Position numbers and translations under genes: made by a program. From Bacteroidales bacterium (lineage in GTDB: Bacteria > Bacteroidota > Bacteroidia > Bacteroidales > Bacteroidaceae), in assembly GCA_029218405.1 (NCBI GenBank), contig JAQXRG010000124.1, forward strand, positions 1-64,000: 64,000 bases of DNA. Direction: 5' to 3'. Below the pieces are notes generated by a model. That model was given only the letters and a program-made list of their open reading frames with translations, did no database searches and had not been told where the DNA came from. This document shows positions 44,239 through 52,177 of the stretch, in pieces. Every line of letters begins with the position of its first letter. The stretch's first letter is position 1.

Positions 44239-45147
44239 ATGAGTCTGTATTTTCTGAAAAAGGCCCTGCTTGCCTTGGGGCAGCTATACAAGGCAGGACG
44301 TAAGACCTCTTCTCCCTGCCTGATTATGACCTTGTTGGTGAAGAACGAGGAGATGATGTTGGAAAAGAACTTGCTTTTTCACAAGGCGATGGGGGTGGAC
44401 GGGTTCATCATTACCGATAATAACTCAACGGATGCCACACCCCGTATCATCGAGAAATACCGTCAGTTGGGATGGGTGAAGGAGGTCATCTCCGAGACGG
44501 CCACCGATTACGAGCAGAAGGCTTGGGTGGACCGGATGATTTGGAAGGCCAAAACGCTTTATCACGCCGATTGGGTCATCAATGCCGATGCGGATGAGCT
44601 GTGGTACGCGCCTTCGGGGAACCTGAAGGACGAGATGGCCGCTACATCCGCCAATGTGCTGAACTGCGAGATGCGCAGTGTTTATCCCGAGGAGGGGAAG
44701 CCTTTCTGGACCTGGAGCCGGACAGTGGGGTATGTCGCCGATTATGAGCAATACGGGTTGTCGCTCTATTCCATCTTTGAGCGCCAGAACAAGAAGGTGA
44801 TGCACCGTACCGACGGCTATCTGCAAATCTCCATGGGTAACCACAAAGTGAGGCTGTTCCCCCAGCGGACACAGGACAGCGCGGTGCGGGTCTATCATTA
44901 CAACATCCGTGGCAAACGCCAGTTCCTGGAAAAGATGATTAACGGCGGCCAGCAGCTGGAGCGGCACAAAGGACGGCACGGTGGCCGTCATTGGCGGTAT
45001 TTTTACCGGTTGTACAAGGAAGGCAAACTGGAAGAAGAATACGACCGTGTGATAGGGACGGCTGTGCTGCCGCAGCTGGAGCGGGAAGGATACGTCCGGA
45101 CCGATACCACGATTCCCGACTTCTTTGCCCGCCTTGCCAGAGGTTGA
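44239..45147 (+). CDS. Glycosyltransferase, GT92/GT2-like
   Basis: A 302-residue protein with LLVKNEEMMLEKNLLFHKAM, FIITDNNSTDATPRI and the metal-binding INADADELW, the pattern of GT92/DUF23-like glycosyltransferases. The last third is basic and contains GNHKVRLFP and VYHYNIRGKRQFLEKMI. The ORF track starts inside the previous gene; the ATG at 44239, 12 nt after its stop, is the better start. Last gene of the glycan unit, followed by a strong terminator. Confidence 0.85.
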   Translation: MSLYFLKKALLALGQLYKAGRKTSSPCLIMTLLVKNEEMMLEKNLLFHKAMGVDGFIITDNNSTDATPRIIEKYRQLGWVKEVISETATDYEQKAWVDRMIWKAKTLYHADWVINADADELWYAPSGNLKDEMAATSANVLNCEMRSVYPEEGKPFWTWSRTVGYVADYEQYGLSLYSIFERQNKKVMHRTDGYLQISMGNHKVRLFPQRTQDSAVRVYHYNIRGKRQFLEKMINGGQQLERHKGRHGGRHWRYFYRLYKEGKLEEEYDRVIGTAVLPQLEREGYVRTDTTIPDFFARLARG

Positions 45148-45194
45148 CACACCGTAAGGGCAGGAGGCTTGTGAGGCAGGGGCCGTTAACGAAA

Positions 45195-45226
45195 GTAGGA
45201 GGAAAACCCAGCGGTTTTCCTCCTAC
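45195..45226. terminator. Bidirectional terminator between the glycan cluster and tsf
   Basis: GTAGGAGGAAAACC and GGTTTTCCTCCTAC form a perfect 14-bp stem around CAGC between two convergent units. Confidence 0.85.
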
Positions 45227-45251
45227 CCGGTAGAATAATTATGCGTATGAA

Positions 45252-46244
45252 TTACTCAGCACGCAGGGTGAAACGCTTGAAAGCGGTCACCTTCAGTTCA
45301 GGATCGGAAGCCTTCAGCACATCAGCTACGGTCTTCTTCGGATCCATGATGTCTTCCTGCTTCAGCAGGCAGACTTCCTTGAGGAACTTGCCCAGACGGC
45401 CCTTGGCGATGTTCTCAATCATGGCAGCCGGCAGGTTAGCGGCCTTTTCCTCAGATACCTTGGCGATGATTTCCTTTGCCTTGGCAACATCTTCAGCAGT
45501 GATCCAGCCCTTTGCCATGTTGCTTTCCATGTGGTCTTCGCTGTCCACGTGAGCCGGGTTGATGCCCGCCTTCTTCAGGGCCACTTCGACAGCCTTCTGA
45601 ACCTGTTCAGCCTTGGTCTTGTCGATAGCTACCTGGATTTCGCGCTGCTTGATTTCCTCTGATACGCCGTCTTCGTCAATGGCGATGGGGTTCATGGCAG
45701 CGATCTGCATGACGATTTCGTGAGCTACCGTCTCATCGGCCACCTTGTTGAAGGCAGCGATGGTGCAGAGCGCGTTCTTGCCCTGGTGGTTGTAGATAGC
45801 TGTGTAAGCGCCTTCGATGAAGTTGTAGCCATCGAGCTCCATCTTCTCACCGGTGATACCGCTGCGGTCCACCACAGCGTCCTGCACGGTGCCGTTGCCC
45901 ATCGGCAAGGCCTTCACCTCGTCCAAGGTCTGGCACTTGTTGGCCACAGCGGCGTCCAGGATAGCCTGGGTCAACGCTACGAAATCAGCGTTCTTGGCCA
46001 CGAAGTCCGTTTCGCACTTCAGGGCGATGATAGCGGCGAATGTGCCGTCGGTCTTTGCCAATACGCAACCTTCAGCAGCTTCACGGTCAGAGCGCTTTGC
46101 AGCGACTGCCTGTCCCTTCTTGCGGATAATTTCCATTGCTTTGTCGATATCGCCATTGGCTTCGGTCAAAGCGTTCTTACAGTCCATCATACCAGCGCCG
46201 GAAATCTTGCGGAGCTTGGTAATTTCAGCCATAGTTACAGCCAT
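45252..46244 (-). CDS. tsf: Elongation factor Ts
   Basis: Nucleotide exchange factor for EF-Tu. The 330-residue protein has the N-terminal UBA-like segment ITKLRKISGAGMMDCKNAL, which carries the classic tsf signature, and the core VALKCETDFVAKN. The length is slightly above E. coli (283) owing to insertions, as is typical of Bacteroidetes. It lies 230 nt downstream of rpsB; the gap holds an inverted repeat. Confidence 0.97.
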   Translation of the reverse strand: MAVTMAEITKLRKISGAGMMDCKNALTEANGDIDKAMEIIRKKGQAVAAKRSDREAAEGCVLAKTDGTFAAIIALKCETDFVAKNADFVALTQAILDAAVANKCQTLDEVKALPMGNGTVQDAVVDRSGITGEKMELDGYNFIEGAYTAIYNHQGKNALCTIAAFNKVADETVAHEIVMQIAAMNPIAIDEDGVSEEIKQREIQVAIDKTKAEQVQKAVEVALKKAGINPAHVDSEDHMESNMAKGWITAEDVAKAKEIIAKVSEEKAANLPAAMIENIAKGRLGKFLKEVCLLKQEDIMDPKKTVADVLKASDPELKVTAFKRFTLRAE

Positions 46245-46360
46245 AATAGTATCTTTTCTTGTTTTAAGTGGTTAATAATCATTTTTGGAAGCGCGTTTTC
46301 TTGTCCGCGCGTCGTTGGAACAAGCGCTGTCCGGCTCGTCGGGCCGACCGAAAACGTGCG

Positions 46361-46451
46361 AAAAACAAAAGTGAGAATTGAGAATTGAGAACCGAGAAGC
46401 CGGCAGTGCCTGTACCTCTCCATCGTCAATTTTCAATTCTCACTTGTTTTT
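46361..46451. repeat. Imperfect inverted repeat between rpsB and tsf
   Basis: AAAAACAAAAGTGAGAATTG continuing AGAATTG (46361-46387) is nearly the reverse complement of CAATTTTCAATTCTCACTTG continuing TTTTT (46427-46451), with a ~39-nt centre. It lies inside the 230-nt rpsB-tsf gap. It could be a small MITE-like insertion, since similar GAGAATTGA-type repeats recur in Bacteroides spacers as far as I recall, and on RNA level it would form a long hairpin that may attenuate tsf. Confidence 0.6.
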
Positions 46452-46474
46452 ATGGGTAAATCCGTACAGACGGA

Positions 46475-47311
46475 TTAGGCTTCTTCGTCCTTGCCCATGA
46501 AAGCGGCAGCCTTGGATGCGTTGATGGCATCCTCTTCAGCCTTGTCCATGCGGGCCTTCGAAGTCTTCTTCTTGGTAGCCTTCGGTGCGTTCTCACCGGC
46601 AGCTTCCATATCTACCTTCTCAGCCTTTCTTTCTTCCAGGCCTTCTGCCATGGCACCGCAGCAAGCGTCGAGGATTACTTCGATGCTCTTGGTGGCGTCA
46701 TCGTTGGCAGGGATGACAAAGTCAACGTTGTTCGGGTCAGAGTTCGTGTCAACGATAGCGAACACAGGAATACCCAGACGGTTAGCTTCGCGGACAGCGA
46801 TATTCTCTTTCAGTACGTCCACTACGAACAATGCAGACGGCAGACGGGTCAGGTCGGCGATAGAACCGAGGTTCTTCTCCAGCTTGGCGCGCTGACGGGT
46901 AATCTGCAGGATTTCGCGCTTGGACAGGTTGGAATAGGTACCATCGTTGGTCAGCTTGTCGATGGTGGCCATCTTCTTCACCGCCTTGCGGATGGTCGGG
47001 AAGTTGGTCAGCATACCGCCCGGCCAACGTTCGATGACATAAGGCATATTTACAGCAGCAGCTTTCTCAGCCACTACCTGCTTGGCTTGTTTCTTAGTAG
47101 CAACAAACAGGACTTTCTTTCCTGATTTGGCGATTTGCTTCAAAGCTTCAGCAGCTTCGTCCACTTTGGCAACGGTCTTGTTCAGGTCGATGATATGGAT
47201 TCCGTTGCGTTCCATGAAAATATAAGGAGCCATAGCGGGGTTCCACTTTCTCTTAAGGTGTCCGAAGTGGCAACCGGCTTCCAATAACGTATCAAAATTT
47301 ACTCTTGACAT
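46475..47311 (-). CDS. rpsB: 30S ribosomal protein S2
   Basis: A 278-residue S2 with the family segments LLEAGCHFGHLKRKWNP at the N-terminus, PYIFMERNGIHIIDLNKT and ERWPGGMLTNF. After the conserved core ending near EVILDACCGAM, a ~45-residue Lys/Ala/Glu-rich tail (KKKTSKARMDKAEEDAINAS) extends it, as in other Bacteroidetes. The start is MSRVNFDTLLEAG. It follows rpsI after a 173-nt structured spacer. Confidence 0.97.
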   Translation of the reverse strand: MSRVNFDTLLEAGCHFGHLKRKWNPAMAPYIFMERNGIHIIDLNKTVAKVDEAAEALKQIAKSGKKVLFVATKKQAKQVVAEKAAAVNMPYVIERWPGGMLTNFPTIRKAVKKMATIDKLTNDGTYSNLSKREILQITRQRAKLEKNLGSIADLTRLPSALFVVDVLKENIAVREANRLGIPVFAIVDTNSDPNNVDFVIPANDDATKSIEVILDACCGAMAEGLEERKAEKVDMEAAGENAPKATKKKTSKARMDKAEEDAINASKAAAFMGKDEEA

Positions 47312-47484
47312 GGTTTTTTAATCTTTAATCGTTTACTTTCTTTTTTGTTTTTGTCTTGAACCAACTGGCGGGTAGTCTTCCTACAAGCACTTGCAGCAAG
47401 AATCCTGCCGGTTTAGATACTAAACGCTTCTTTAAGTTTTTGAGTTTTCAAGTATAAAAACTGCCAACTATTAAAAACTCAAAA
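47312..47484 (-). promoter_or_regulatory. Candidate structured leader of rpsB
   Basis: The rpsI-rpsB gap of 173 nt is long for this operon. Read on the minus strand it can form several perfect short stems: TTGAGTTTT with AAAACTCAA, GTTTAG-TAT-CTAAAC, CTTGC-T-GCAAG and GTAG-GAAGA-CTAC, with AACC/GGC flanks that can close an outer helix around the last two. A TAATTTTG box overlaps the rpsI stop codon and could be an internal promoter. This could be a site of S2 autoregulation; no family is recognised. Confidence 0.45.
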
Positions 47485-47871
47485 TTAACGTTTACTGAAC
47501 TGGAATCTGCGACGTGCCTTGGGACGTCCCGGCTTCTTACGTTCAACAGCACGCGGGTCGCGGGTCATGAAGCCTTCCGCACGCAATGCCTTCTTGTCTT
47601 CCGGGTTGATCTTCACCAAAGCGCGGGAAATCGCCAGGCGCAGTGCCTGAGACTGGCCGGTGAAACCACCACCGTTCAGGTTGACCTTAATGTCATATTT
47701 GCCTGCCACTTCCAGCTTGTTCAGCGGCTGGAGGACCACATACTGCAGAATGGTGGAAGGAAAGTACTGTGCGAGGTCTCTCTTGTTAATCGTAATCTTT
47801 CCGTTACCTTCGCTGACGTACACGCGAGCTACTGCGCTCTTACGTCTGCCAATTGCATTTACTACTTCCAT
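47485..47871 (-). CDS. rpsI: 30S ribosomal protein S9
   Basis: A 128-residue S9 starting MEVVNAIGRRKSAVARVY, with GGGFTGQSQALRLAISRAL and the basic C-terminal tail RKKPGRPKARRRFQFSKR that reaches the tRNA in the P site. It lies 6 nt after rplM. Confidence 0.98.
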   Translation of the reverse strand: MEVVNAIGRRKSAVARVYVSEGNGKITINKRDLAQYFPSTILQYVVLQPLNKLEVAGKYDIKVNLNGGGFTGQSQALRLAISRALVKINPEDKKALRAEGFMTRDPRAVERKKPGRPKARRRFQFSKR

Positions 47872-47877
47872 GCTGTA

Positions 47878-48339
47878 TTATTTAAGTGTATTAATATCAA
47901 TTACTTTCGGAGTCTGAGCCTCGTGCTTGTGCTCGCCGCCGGCGTACACGTACAGGTTACCCAGTAACTTGGCTCCCAGACGGTTCTTGGGAAGCATGCC
48001 CTTCACTACTTTCTTCATCAGCTTCTCTGCACCGTTGGGCTTTGCCAGGATGGCAGCCGGGGTGGTTTCGCGCTGGCCACCGGGATAACCGGTATAACGC
48101 AGGTAGATCTTGTCGGTCATCTTGTTACCTGTAAATCTCACCTTGTCTGCGTTGATGATAATCACGTTGTCACCGCAATCTACGTGAGGGGTGAAGTTGG
48201 GTTTGTACTTACCTCTCAACAGTTTTGCAACTTTCGCACCGAGACGGCCTACGACCTGGTCGGTAGCATCCACAACGACCCATTCTTTGTTCGCTGTTTC
48301 CTTGTTTGCAGAAATGGTCTTGTAACTTAAAGTGTCCAC
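47878..48339 (-). CDS. rplM: 50S ribosomal protein L13
   Basis: A 153-residue L13 starting MDTLSYKTISANKETANKEW, with VVDATDQVVGRLGAKVAKLL and the VKGMLPKNRLG signature. First gene of rplM-rpsI-rpsB-tsf, behind a promoter and a ~115-nt leader. Confidence 0.98.
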   Translation of the reverse strand: MDTLSYKTISANKETANKEWVVVDATDQVVGRLGAKVAKLLRGKYKPNFTPHVDCGDNVIIINADKVRFTGNKMTDKIYLRYTGYPGGQRETTPAAILAKPNGAEKLMKKVVKGMLPKNRLGAKLLGNLYVYAGGEHKHEAQTPKVIDINTLK

Positions 48340-48457
48340 TCTTGAAAAAATTTAATTTGTTAACTACTAAAAAACAATGTCCTCACACCTTGTCCTTCCC
48401 GGACAAAGAAGAGCAAAGTGCTCAGAACTATAAAATTATCTCTTGTTGATAATAATC
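48340..48457 (-). promoter_or_regulatory. Candidate L13 leader RNA (autoregulatory)
   Basis: Between the promoter and rplM the ~115-nt leader holds two hairpins on the minus strand: GAGCA-CTT-TGCTC (48423-48411) and TTGTCC-GGGAA-GGACAA (48406-48390). Structured L13 leaders have been proposed in Bacteroidia, as far as I recall, and this fits in position and size. Direct binding of L13 is inference. Confidence 0.5.
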
Positions 48458-48463
48458 GGCTTG

Positions 48464-48471
48464 CAAAGGTA
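48464..48471 (-). promoter_or_regulatory. Promoter of rplM-rpsI-rpsB-tsf
   Basis: TACCTTTG on the minus strand with TTTG (48494-48491) exactly 19 nt upstream. It is the best-matching Bacteroides-type promoter of the window. Confidence 0.75.
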
Positions 48472-48537
48472 CGGCTTTTCTTTCAATCCACAAACATTTT
48501 AAGTATTTTTTTGGCCTTCTGCGTGTAAACACAAAAA

Positions 48538-48576
48538 GCACAAGGGAACGACGGTGCCTCCGTCACTCCCTTGTGC
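48538..48576 (-). terminator. Intrinsic terminator of the DUF4488 gene
   Basis: GCACAAGGGA and TCCCTTGTGC pair, with a nested GACGG/CCGTC stem, followed on the minus strand by TTTTT. Confidence 0.85.
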
Positions 48577-48603
48577 CTGGTGGGATTCCGGCCGGGCCGC
48601 ACC

Positions 48604-49095
48604 TTAGCGGACCAGGTTCTCCGGCATCTTGCTGGGCATCTCCACGCGCTTCCAGATTTCGTGTACCCACGAGTCAATCTGGTTGCCGTCCTGGTCGTTC
48701 TTGACGAAGAACTTCAGGTACATGATGCTCTTGTCATCGCTGAACTCGTAGAACAGCTCGTTCTCCTGACCTTCCAGCTGCGGAAGATGGATGTTCTTCT
48801 TGATGATTTCTGTATAGGACTTCTCGGAGTTGATGCGGTAGGTGCCGTAGCCAATCATGATGGCGCCTTGGTTCATCATCACGAGGTTGATGAAGCGGCC
48901 GTCGTCAGACAGAATCTTCAGCGAGTTGCCGGTCTTCAGCTCACCGGGAACATCGGGGGAGCTGGAACGGTAGAAGCACATCTGCCATACGCCATTGAGC
49001 TGTGACGGCATCTTTTCTTTGACTTCTTGTGCCAGTGCGACTGACAGACTCATAGCCAACAAGGCTATACAGGTAAGGAAATAACGTGTTTTCAT
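48604..49095 (-). CDS. DUF4488 exported protein
   Basis: A 163-residue protein with a signal peptide (MKTRYFLTCIALLAMSLSVA, cut near ALAQ) and a DUF4488 lipocalin-like beta domain: LNGVWQMCFYRS, ISDDGRF-like ILSDDGRFINLVMM, YGTYRINSEKSYTE. The WQ/W-GxW-type start and alternating strands resemble lipocalins, so it may bind a small ligand in the periplasm. The gene is solitary, with its own promoter (TATATTTG at 49151-49144) and terminator. Function is not known. Confidence 0.85.
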   Translation of the reverse strand: MKTRYFLTCIALLAMSLSVALAQEVKEKMPSQLNGVWQMCFYRSSSPDVPGELKTGNSLKILSDDGRFINLVMMNQGAIMIGYGTYRINSEKSYTEIIKKNIHLPQLEGQENELFYEFSDDKSIMYLKFFVKNDQDGNQIDSWVHEIWKRVEMPSKMPENLVR

Positions 49096-49143
49096 AATTT
49101 GTATGGTTTAGCTGTGAATACTCTTTTCGCTTATCAAGCACCA

Positions 49144-49151
49144 CAAATATA
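49144..49151 (-). promoter_or_regulatory. Candidate promoter -7 box of the DUF4488 gene
   Basis: TATATTTG on the minus strand, 49 nt upstream of the start codon. Confidence 0.45.
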
Positions 49152-49207
49152 CTGATTTATTTCAAAAGGTGTACTTTTTTCTTCCTTTTTTTCATCCAAA
49201 AGCACAG

Positions 49208-49298
49208 AAAAAACACGAACTCACACAGAACCTGTTCTGCGATTATGTCGCAGAGCATACCTTTGGGGAGGTAGGCCTGGTTCAGGTGTGAGTTCGTG
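49208..49298 (-). terminator. Long-stem terminator after asnS
   Basis: On the minus strand CACGAACTCACAC (49298-49286) pairs with GTGTGAGTTCGTG (49226-49214), with GAACC/GGTTC continuing the stem beyond a small bulge and an inner hairpin (CTGCGACATAATCGCAG). TTTTTT follows. It ends the purB-rluB-asnS unit. Confidence 0.7.
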
Positions 49299-49325
49299 GC
49301 GGACCACCGTCGTCGCGGCGGTGGT

Positions 49326-50729
49326 TTAGAAGTCGGCGTTGCGCGGTGTACGCGGGAACGGAATGACGTCACGGATGTTGGCCATGCCGGTCACGAACAG
49401 CAGCAGGCGTTCGAAGCCCAGGCCGAAACCGGCGTGCGGGCAGGTGCCGTACTTGCGGGTGTCGAGGTACCACCACATGTCCTTCATCGGGATGTTCAGC
49501 TCGGTGATGCGGGCCATGAGCTTGTCGTAGCTTTCCTCACGCACGCTTCCGCCGATAATCTCGCCAATCTGCGGGAAGAGCACGTCGGTGCCCTGCACGG
49601 TCTTGCCGTCGGCGTTCTGCTTCATGTAGAAAGCCTTGATTTCTTTGGGATAGTCGGTCATGATGACCGGCTTCTGGAAATGATGCTCCACCAAGTACCG
49701 CTCGTGCTCGCTGGCCAGGTCGCAGCCCCAGTAAACAGGGAACTCGAACTTGTGGCCCTGAGCGACGGCTTCTTCCAGGATCTTGATGCCTTCGGTGTAG
49801 GGCAGCCGGACAAAGTCCGTGGCCACTACCTTCTGCAGGCGCTCGATCAGTCCTTTGTCCACCATCTTGTTGAGGAACTCCAGGTCGTCCTTGCAGTGGT
49901 CCAATGCCCACTGCACGCAGTACTTGATGAACTCTTCCTCCAGGTCCATCAGTTCCTGCAGGTCGGCGAAGGCCACTTCCGGCTCTACCATCCAGAACTC
50001 GGCCAGGTGGCGGGGAGTATTCGAGTTCTCGGCGCGGAACGTGGGGCCGAACGTATAGATGGCTCCCAGCGCGGTGGCGGCCAGCTCGCCCTCCAGCTGT
50101 CCGGAGACAGTCAGGCTGGCCTGCTTGCCGAAGAAGTCACTGTCGTAGATGATGGAGCCGTTCTCGTCCTTCTTCAGGTCGTAGAGGTTCATCGTGGTGA
50201 CCTGGAACATCTGGCCGGCTCCTTCACAGTCGGAGGCGGTGATGATCGGGGTATGGAAATAGAAGAAGCCATGCTCGTGGAAGAAGCGGTGGATGGCGAT
50301 GGCCATGTTGTGGCGGATGCGGAACACGGCCCCGAACGTGTTGGTGCGCGGGCGCAGGTGAGCGATCTCGCGCAGGAACTCCATCGTGTGTCCTTTCTTC
50401 TGCAGGGGATAGGTGTTGTCGCAAGCACCCAGTACCTCTATCTCGCGGGCCTGGATCTCGCAAGCCTGGCCGGAGCCGATGGAGGCCGCCAGCTCACCGT
50501 TCACGCTCAGGCAGGCACCCGTGGTGACCTGCTTCAACAGTTCTTCGTCAAAGTGGGCCAAATCGACTACGATTTGCACATTATTAATAGTAGAACCGTC
50601 GTTCAAGGCAATGAAACTGACCTGTTTGCTACCACGGCGGGTACGTACCCACCCTTTCACGTTGACCATTGCCCCGAAGTCGCGGCGCTGCAGGAGGTCA
50701 ACTACTTTTGTTCTACGGATAGTTTCCAT
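49326..50729 (-). CDS. asnS: Asparagine--tRNA ligase
   Basis: Class II aminoacyl-tRNA synthetase, 467 residues. The N-terminal OB fold ([20 protein letters not shown]) is followed by motif 2 [20 protein letters not shown] and motif 3 [15 protein letters not shown]. The residues [11 protein letters not shown] favour AsnS over AspS. It lies 40 nt after the pseudouridine synthase gene and likely shares its transcript with purB. Confidence 0.97.
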   Translation of the reverse strand: METIRRTKVVDLLQRRDFGAMVNVKGWVRTRRGSKQVSFIALNDGSTINNVQIVVDLAHFDEELLKQVTTGACLSVNGELAASIGSGQACEIQAREIEVLGACDNTYPLQKKGHTMEFLREIAHLRPRTNTFGAVFRIRHNMAIAIHRFFHEHGFFYFHTPIITASDCEGAGQMFQVTTMNLYDLKKDENGSIIYDSDFFGKQASLTVSGQLEGELAATALGAIYTFGPTFRAENSNTPRHLAEFWMVEPEVAFADLQELMDLEEEFIKYCVQWALDHCKDDLEFLNKMVDKGLIERLQKVVATDFVRLPYTEGIKILEEAVAQGHKFEFPVYWGCDLASEHERYLVEHHFQKPVIMTDYPKEIKAFYMKQNADGKTVQGTDVLFPQIGEIIGGSVREESYDKLMARITELNIPMKDMWWYLDTRKYGTCPHAGFGLGFERLLLFVTGMANIRDVIPFPRTPRNADF

Positions 50730-50769
50730 GAATCTTTCTGTTTTGTAGGTTATTCTCGCTTAGTGTCTC

Positions 50770-52107
50770 TTATTCGAAGGAGCCCATGCGCAGCATGTTC
50801 ACTTCCTGCTCCGTGAGGAAGCGCCAGTCGCCCCGGCGCAGGCCCTTCTTGGTCAGTCCGGCAAAGTACACGCGGTCCAGCTTGGTGACACGGTAGCCCA
50901 GTGACTCGAAGATACGGCGCACGATGCGGTTCTTCCCCGAATGAATCTCAATGCCCACCTGCGACTTGTCGGTGTCCGAGGCGTAGCTGATGGAGTCGGC
51001 GTGGATGTCGCCGTCGTCCAGCGTGATGCCGGCGGCAATCTGGTCCAGGTCCGACTTGGCTACGTTCTTGTCGCAATACACATGGTAGATTTTCTTCTTC
51101 AGGAACTTGGGGTGCGTCAGCTTCGAGGCCAGGTCTCCGTCGTTGGTCAGCAGCAGCACGCCCGTGGTGTTGCGGTCCAGACGGCCTACCGGATAGATGC
51201 GCTCCTTGCAGGCATCCTTGACGAGGTCCATCACCGTCTTGCGTTCCTGCGGGTCGTCGGAGGTGGTGACACAGTCCTTCGGCTTGTTCAGCAGCACATA
51301 GACCTTGCGCTCGATGTTCACCGGCTGGTCGTGGAACTTGATCTCGTCGGAGCGTTTCACCTTCGTGCCCAGTTCGGTCACCACTTCGCCGTTGACCGAC
51401 ACGACACCGGCGGTGATGAACTCGTCCGCCTCACGGCGTGAGCAGATGCCGGCGTTGGCCAGGAACTTGTTCAGACGGATGGGCTCGTTGGGGTCCGCCA
51501 GGATTTCCTTGTACTCCATCTGTTTCTTGTGGCTGTACTTGGCATGGGGGTTGTAGTCGGCTGTGCGCGGACGGAACCCACCTTTGTTGGCACCGTAGCC
51601 TCCGCCAGACTGTCCCGGACGGCGGTTGTTGCCGTAGGGACGCTGCTGTCCTCCCTCGCCGTTGTTGAACCGGGGACGGTAGGAGCGTTGCTCGCCGCTC
51701 TCATTGTTGTAAGAGGGACGGTTGCCGTACGGGCGCTGCGGACGCTCGCTTCCTTCGTTCCGGTAGTTCGGGTTGTACGGGCGGCGCGGGCGGTCGCTGC
51801 CGCCTTCGTTGCTGTTGAACCGGGGACGGTAGGAGCGTTGCTCGCCGTTCTCGTTGTTGTAAGAGGGACGGTTGCCGTAGGGACGCTGCGGACGTTCGCC
51901 TCCTTCGTTCCGGAAGTTCGGGTTGTACGAACGGCGCGGGCGGTCGTTGCTGTCACCGTTGCTGTTGAAGCGGGGACGGCGGTTCCCGTACGAACTGCCG
52001 CCTTCGTATTTGTTGTATCTGTTCGCTCCTTCTCTGTTGTACGATTTGTAACCTTCGCGGCCAGACTGGCTGTATTCGCCATCAAGTCTGTTTTCGTTTT
52101 CTGCCAT
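50770..52107 (-). CDS. RluB/RsuA-type pseudouridine synthase with repetitive N-terminus
   Basis: The C-terminal ~245 residues are a standard S4-domain pseudouridine synthase: S4 segment IRLNKFLANAGICSRREADE, then VYVLLNKPKDCVTT and the catalytic aspartate in YPVGRLDRNTTGVLLLT, probably acting on 23S rRNA (RluB-like). The N-terminal ~195 residues are low-complexity, rich in Arg, Asn, Gly, Ser, Tyr and Pro, and contain a 50-residue tandem repeat (RPRFNSN...NRPSYNN) in about 2.4 copies from residue 44. Such RG/RP-rich tails bind RNA in other proteins and are known on Bacteroidetes RNA enzymes. It lies between purB and asnS. Confidence 0.92.
   Translation of the reverse strand: MAENENRLDGEYSQSGREGYKSYNREGANRYNKYEGGSSYGNRRPRFNSNGDSNDRPRRSYNPNFRNEGGERPQRPYGNRPSYNNENGEQRSYRPRFNSNEGGSDRPRRPYNPNYRNEGSERPQRPYGNRPSYNNESGEQRSYRPRFNNGEGGQQRPYGNNRRPGQSGGGYGANKGGFRPRTADYNPHAKYSHKKQMEYKEILADPNEPIRLNKFLANAGICSRREADEFITAGVVSVNGEVVTELGTKVKRSDEIKFHDQPVNIERKVYVLLNKPKDCVTTSDDPQERKTVMDLVKDACKERIYPVGRLDRNTTGVLLLTNDGDLASKLTHPKFLKKKIYHVYCDKNVAKSDLDQIAAGITLDDGDIHADSISYASDTDKSQVGIEIHSGKNRIVRRIFESLGYRVTKLDRVYFAGLTKKGLRRGDWRFLTEQEVNMLRMGSFE
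51620..51978 (-). repeat. In-frame 150-bp tandem repeat (about 2.4 copies)
   Basis: Inside the N-terminal part of the pseudouridine synthase gene, residues 44-93 and 94-143 are near-identical 50-residue units, followed by a shortened third copy. The unit carries RPRFNSN, DRPRR, YNPN and ERPQRPYGNRPSYNN. Copy number could vary between strains by slippage or recombination without breaking the frame. Confidence 0.85.
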
Positions 52108-52177
52108 AATTCTGTTCAGTTTTTATAAGATTAATAATACCCCTCGCGGGCAATTTATATAATGTACTAAGTTGGTT

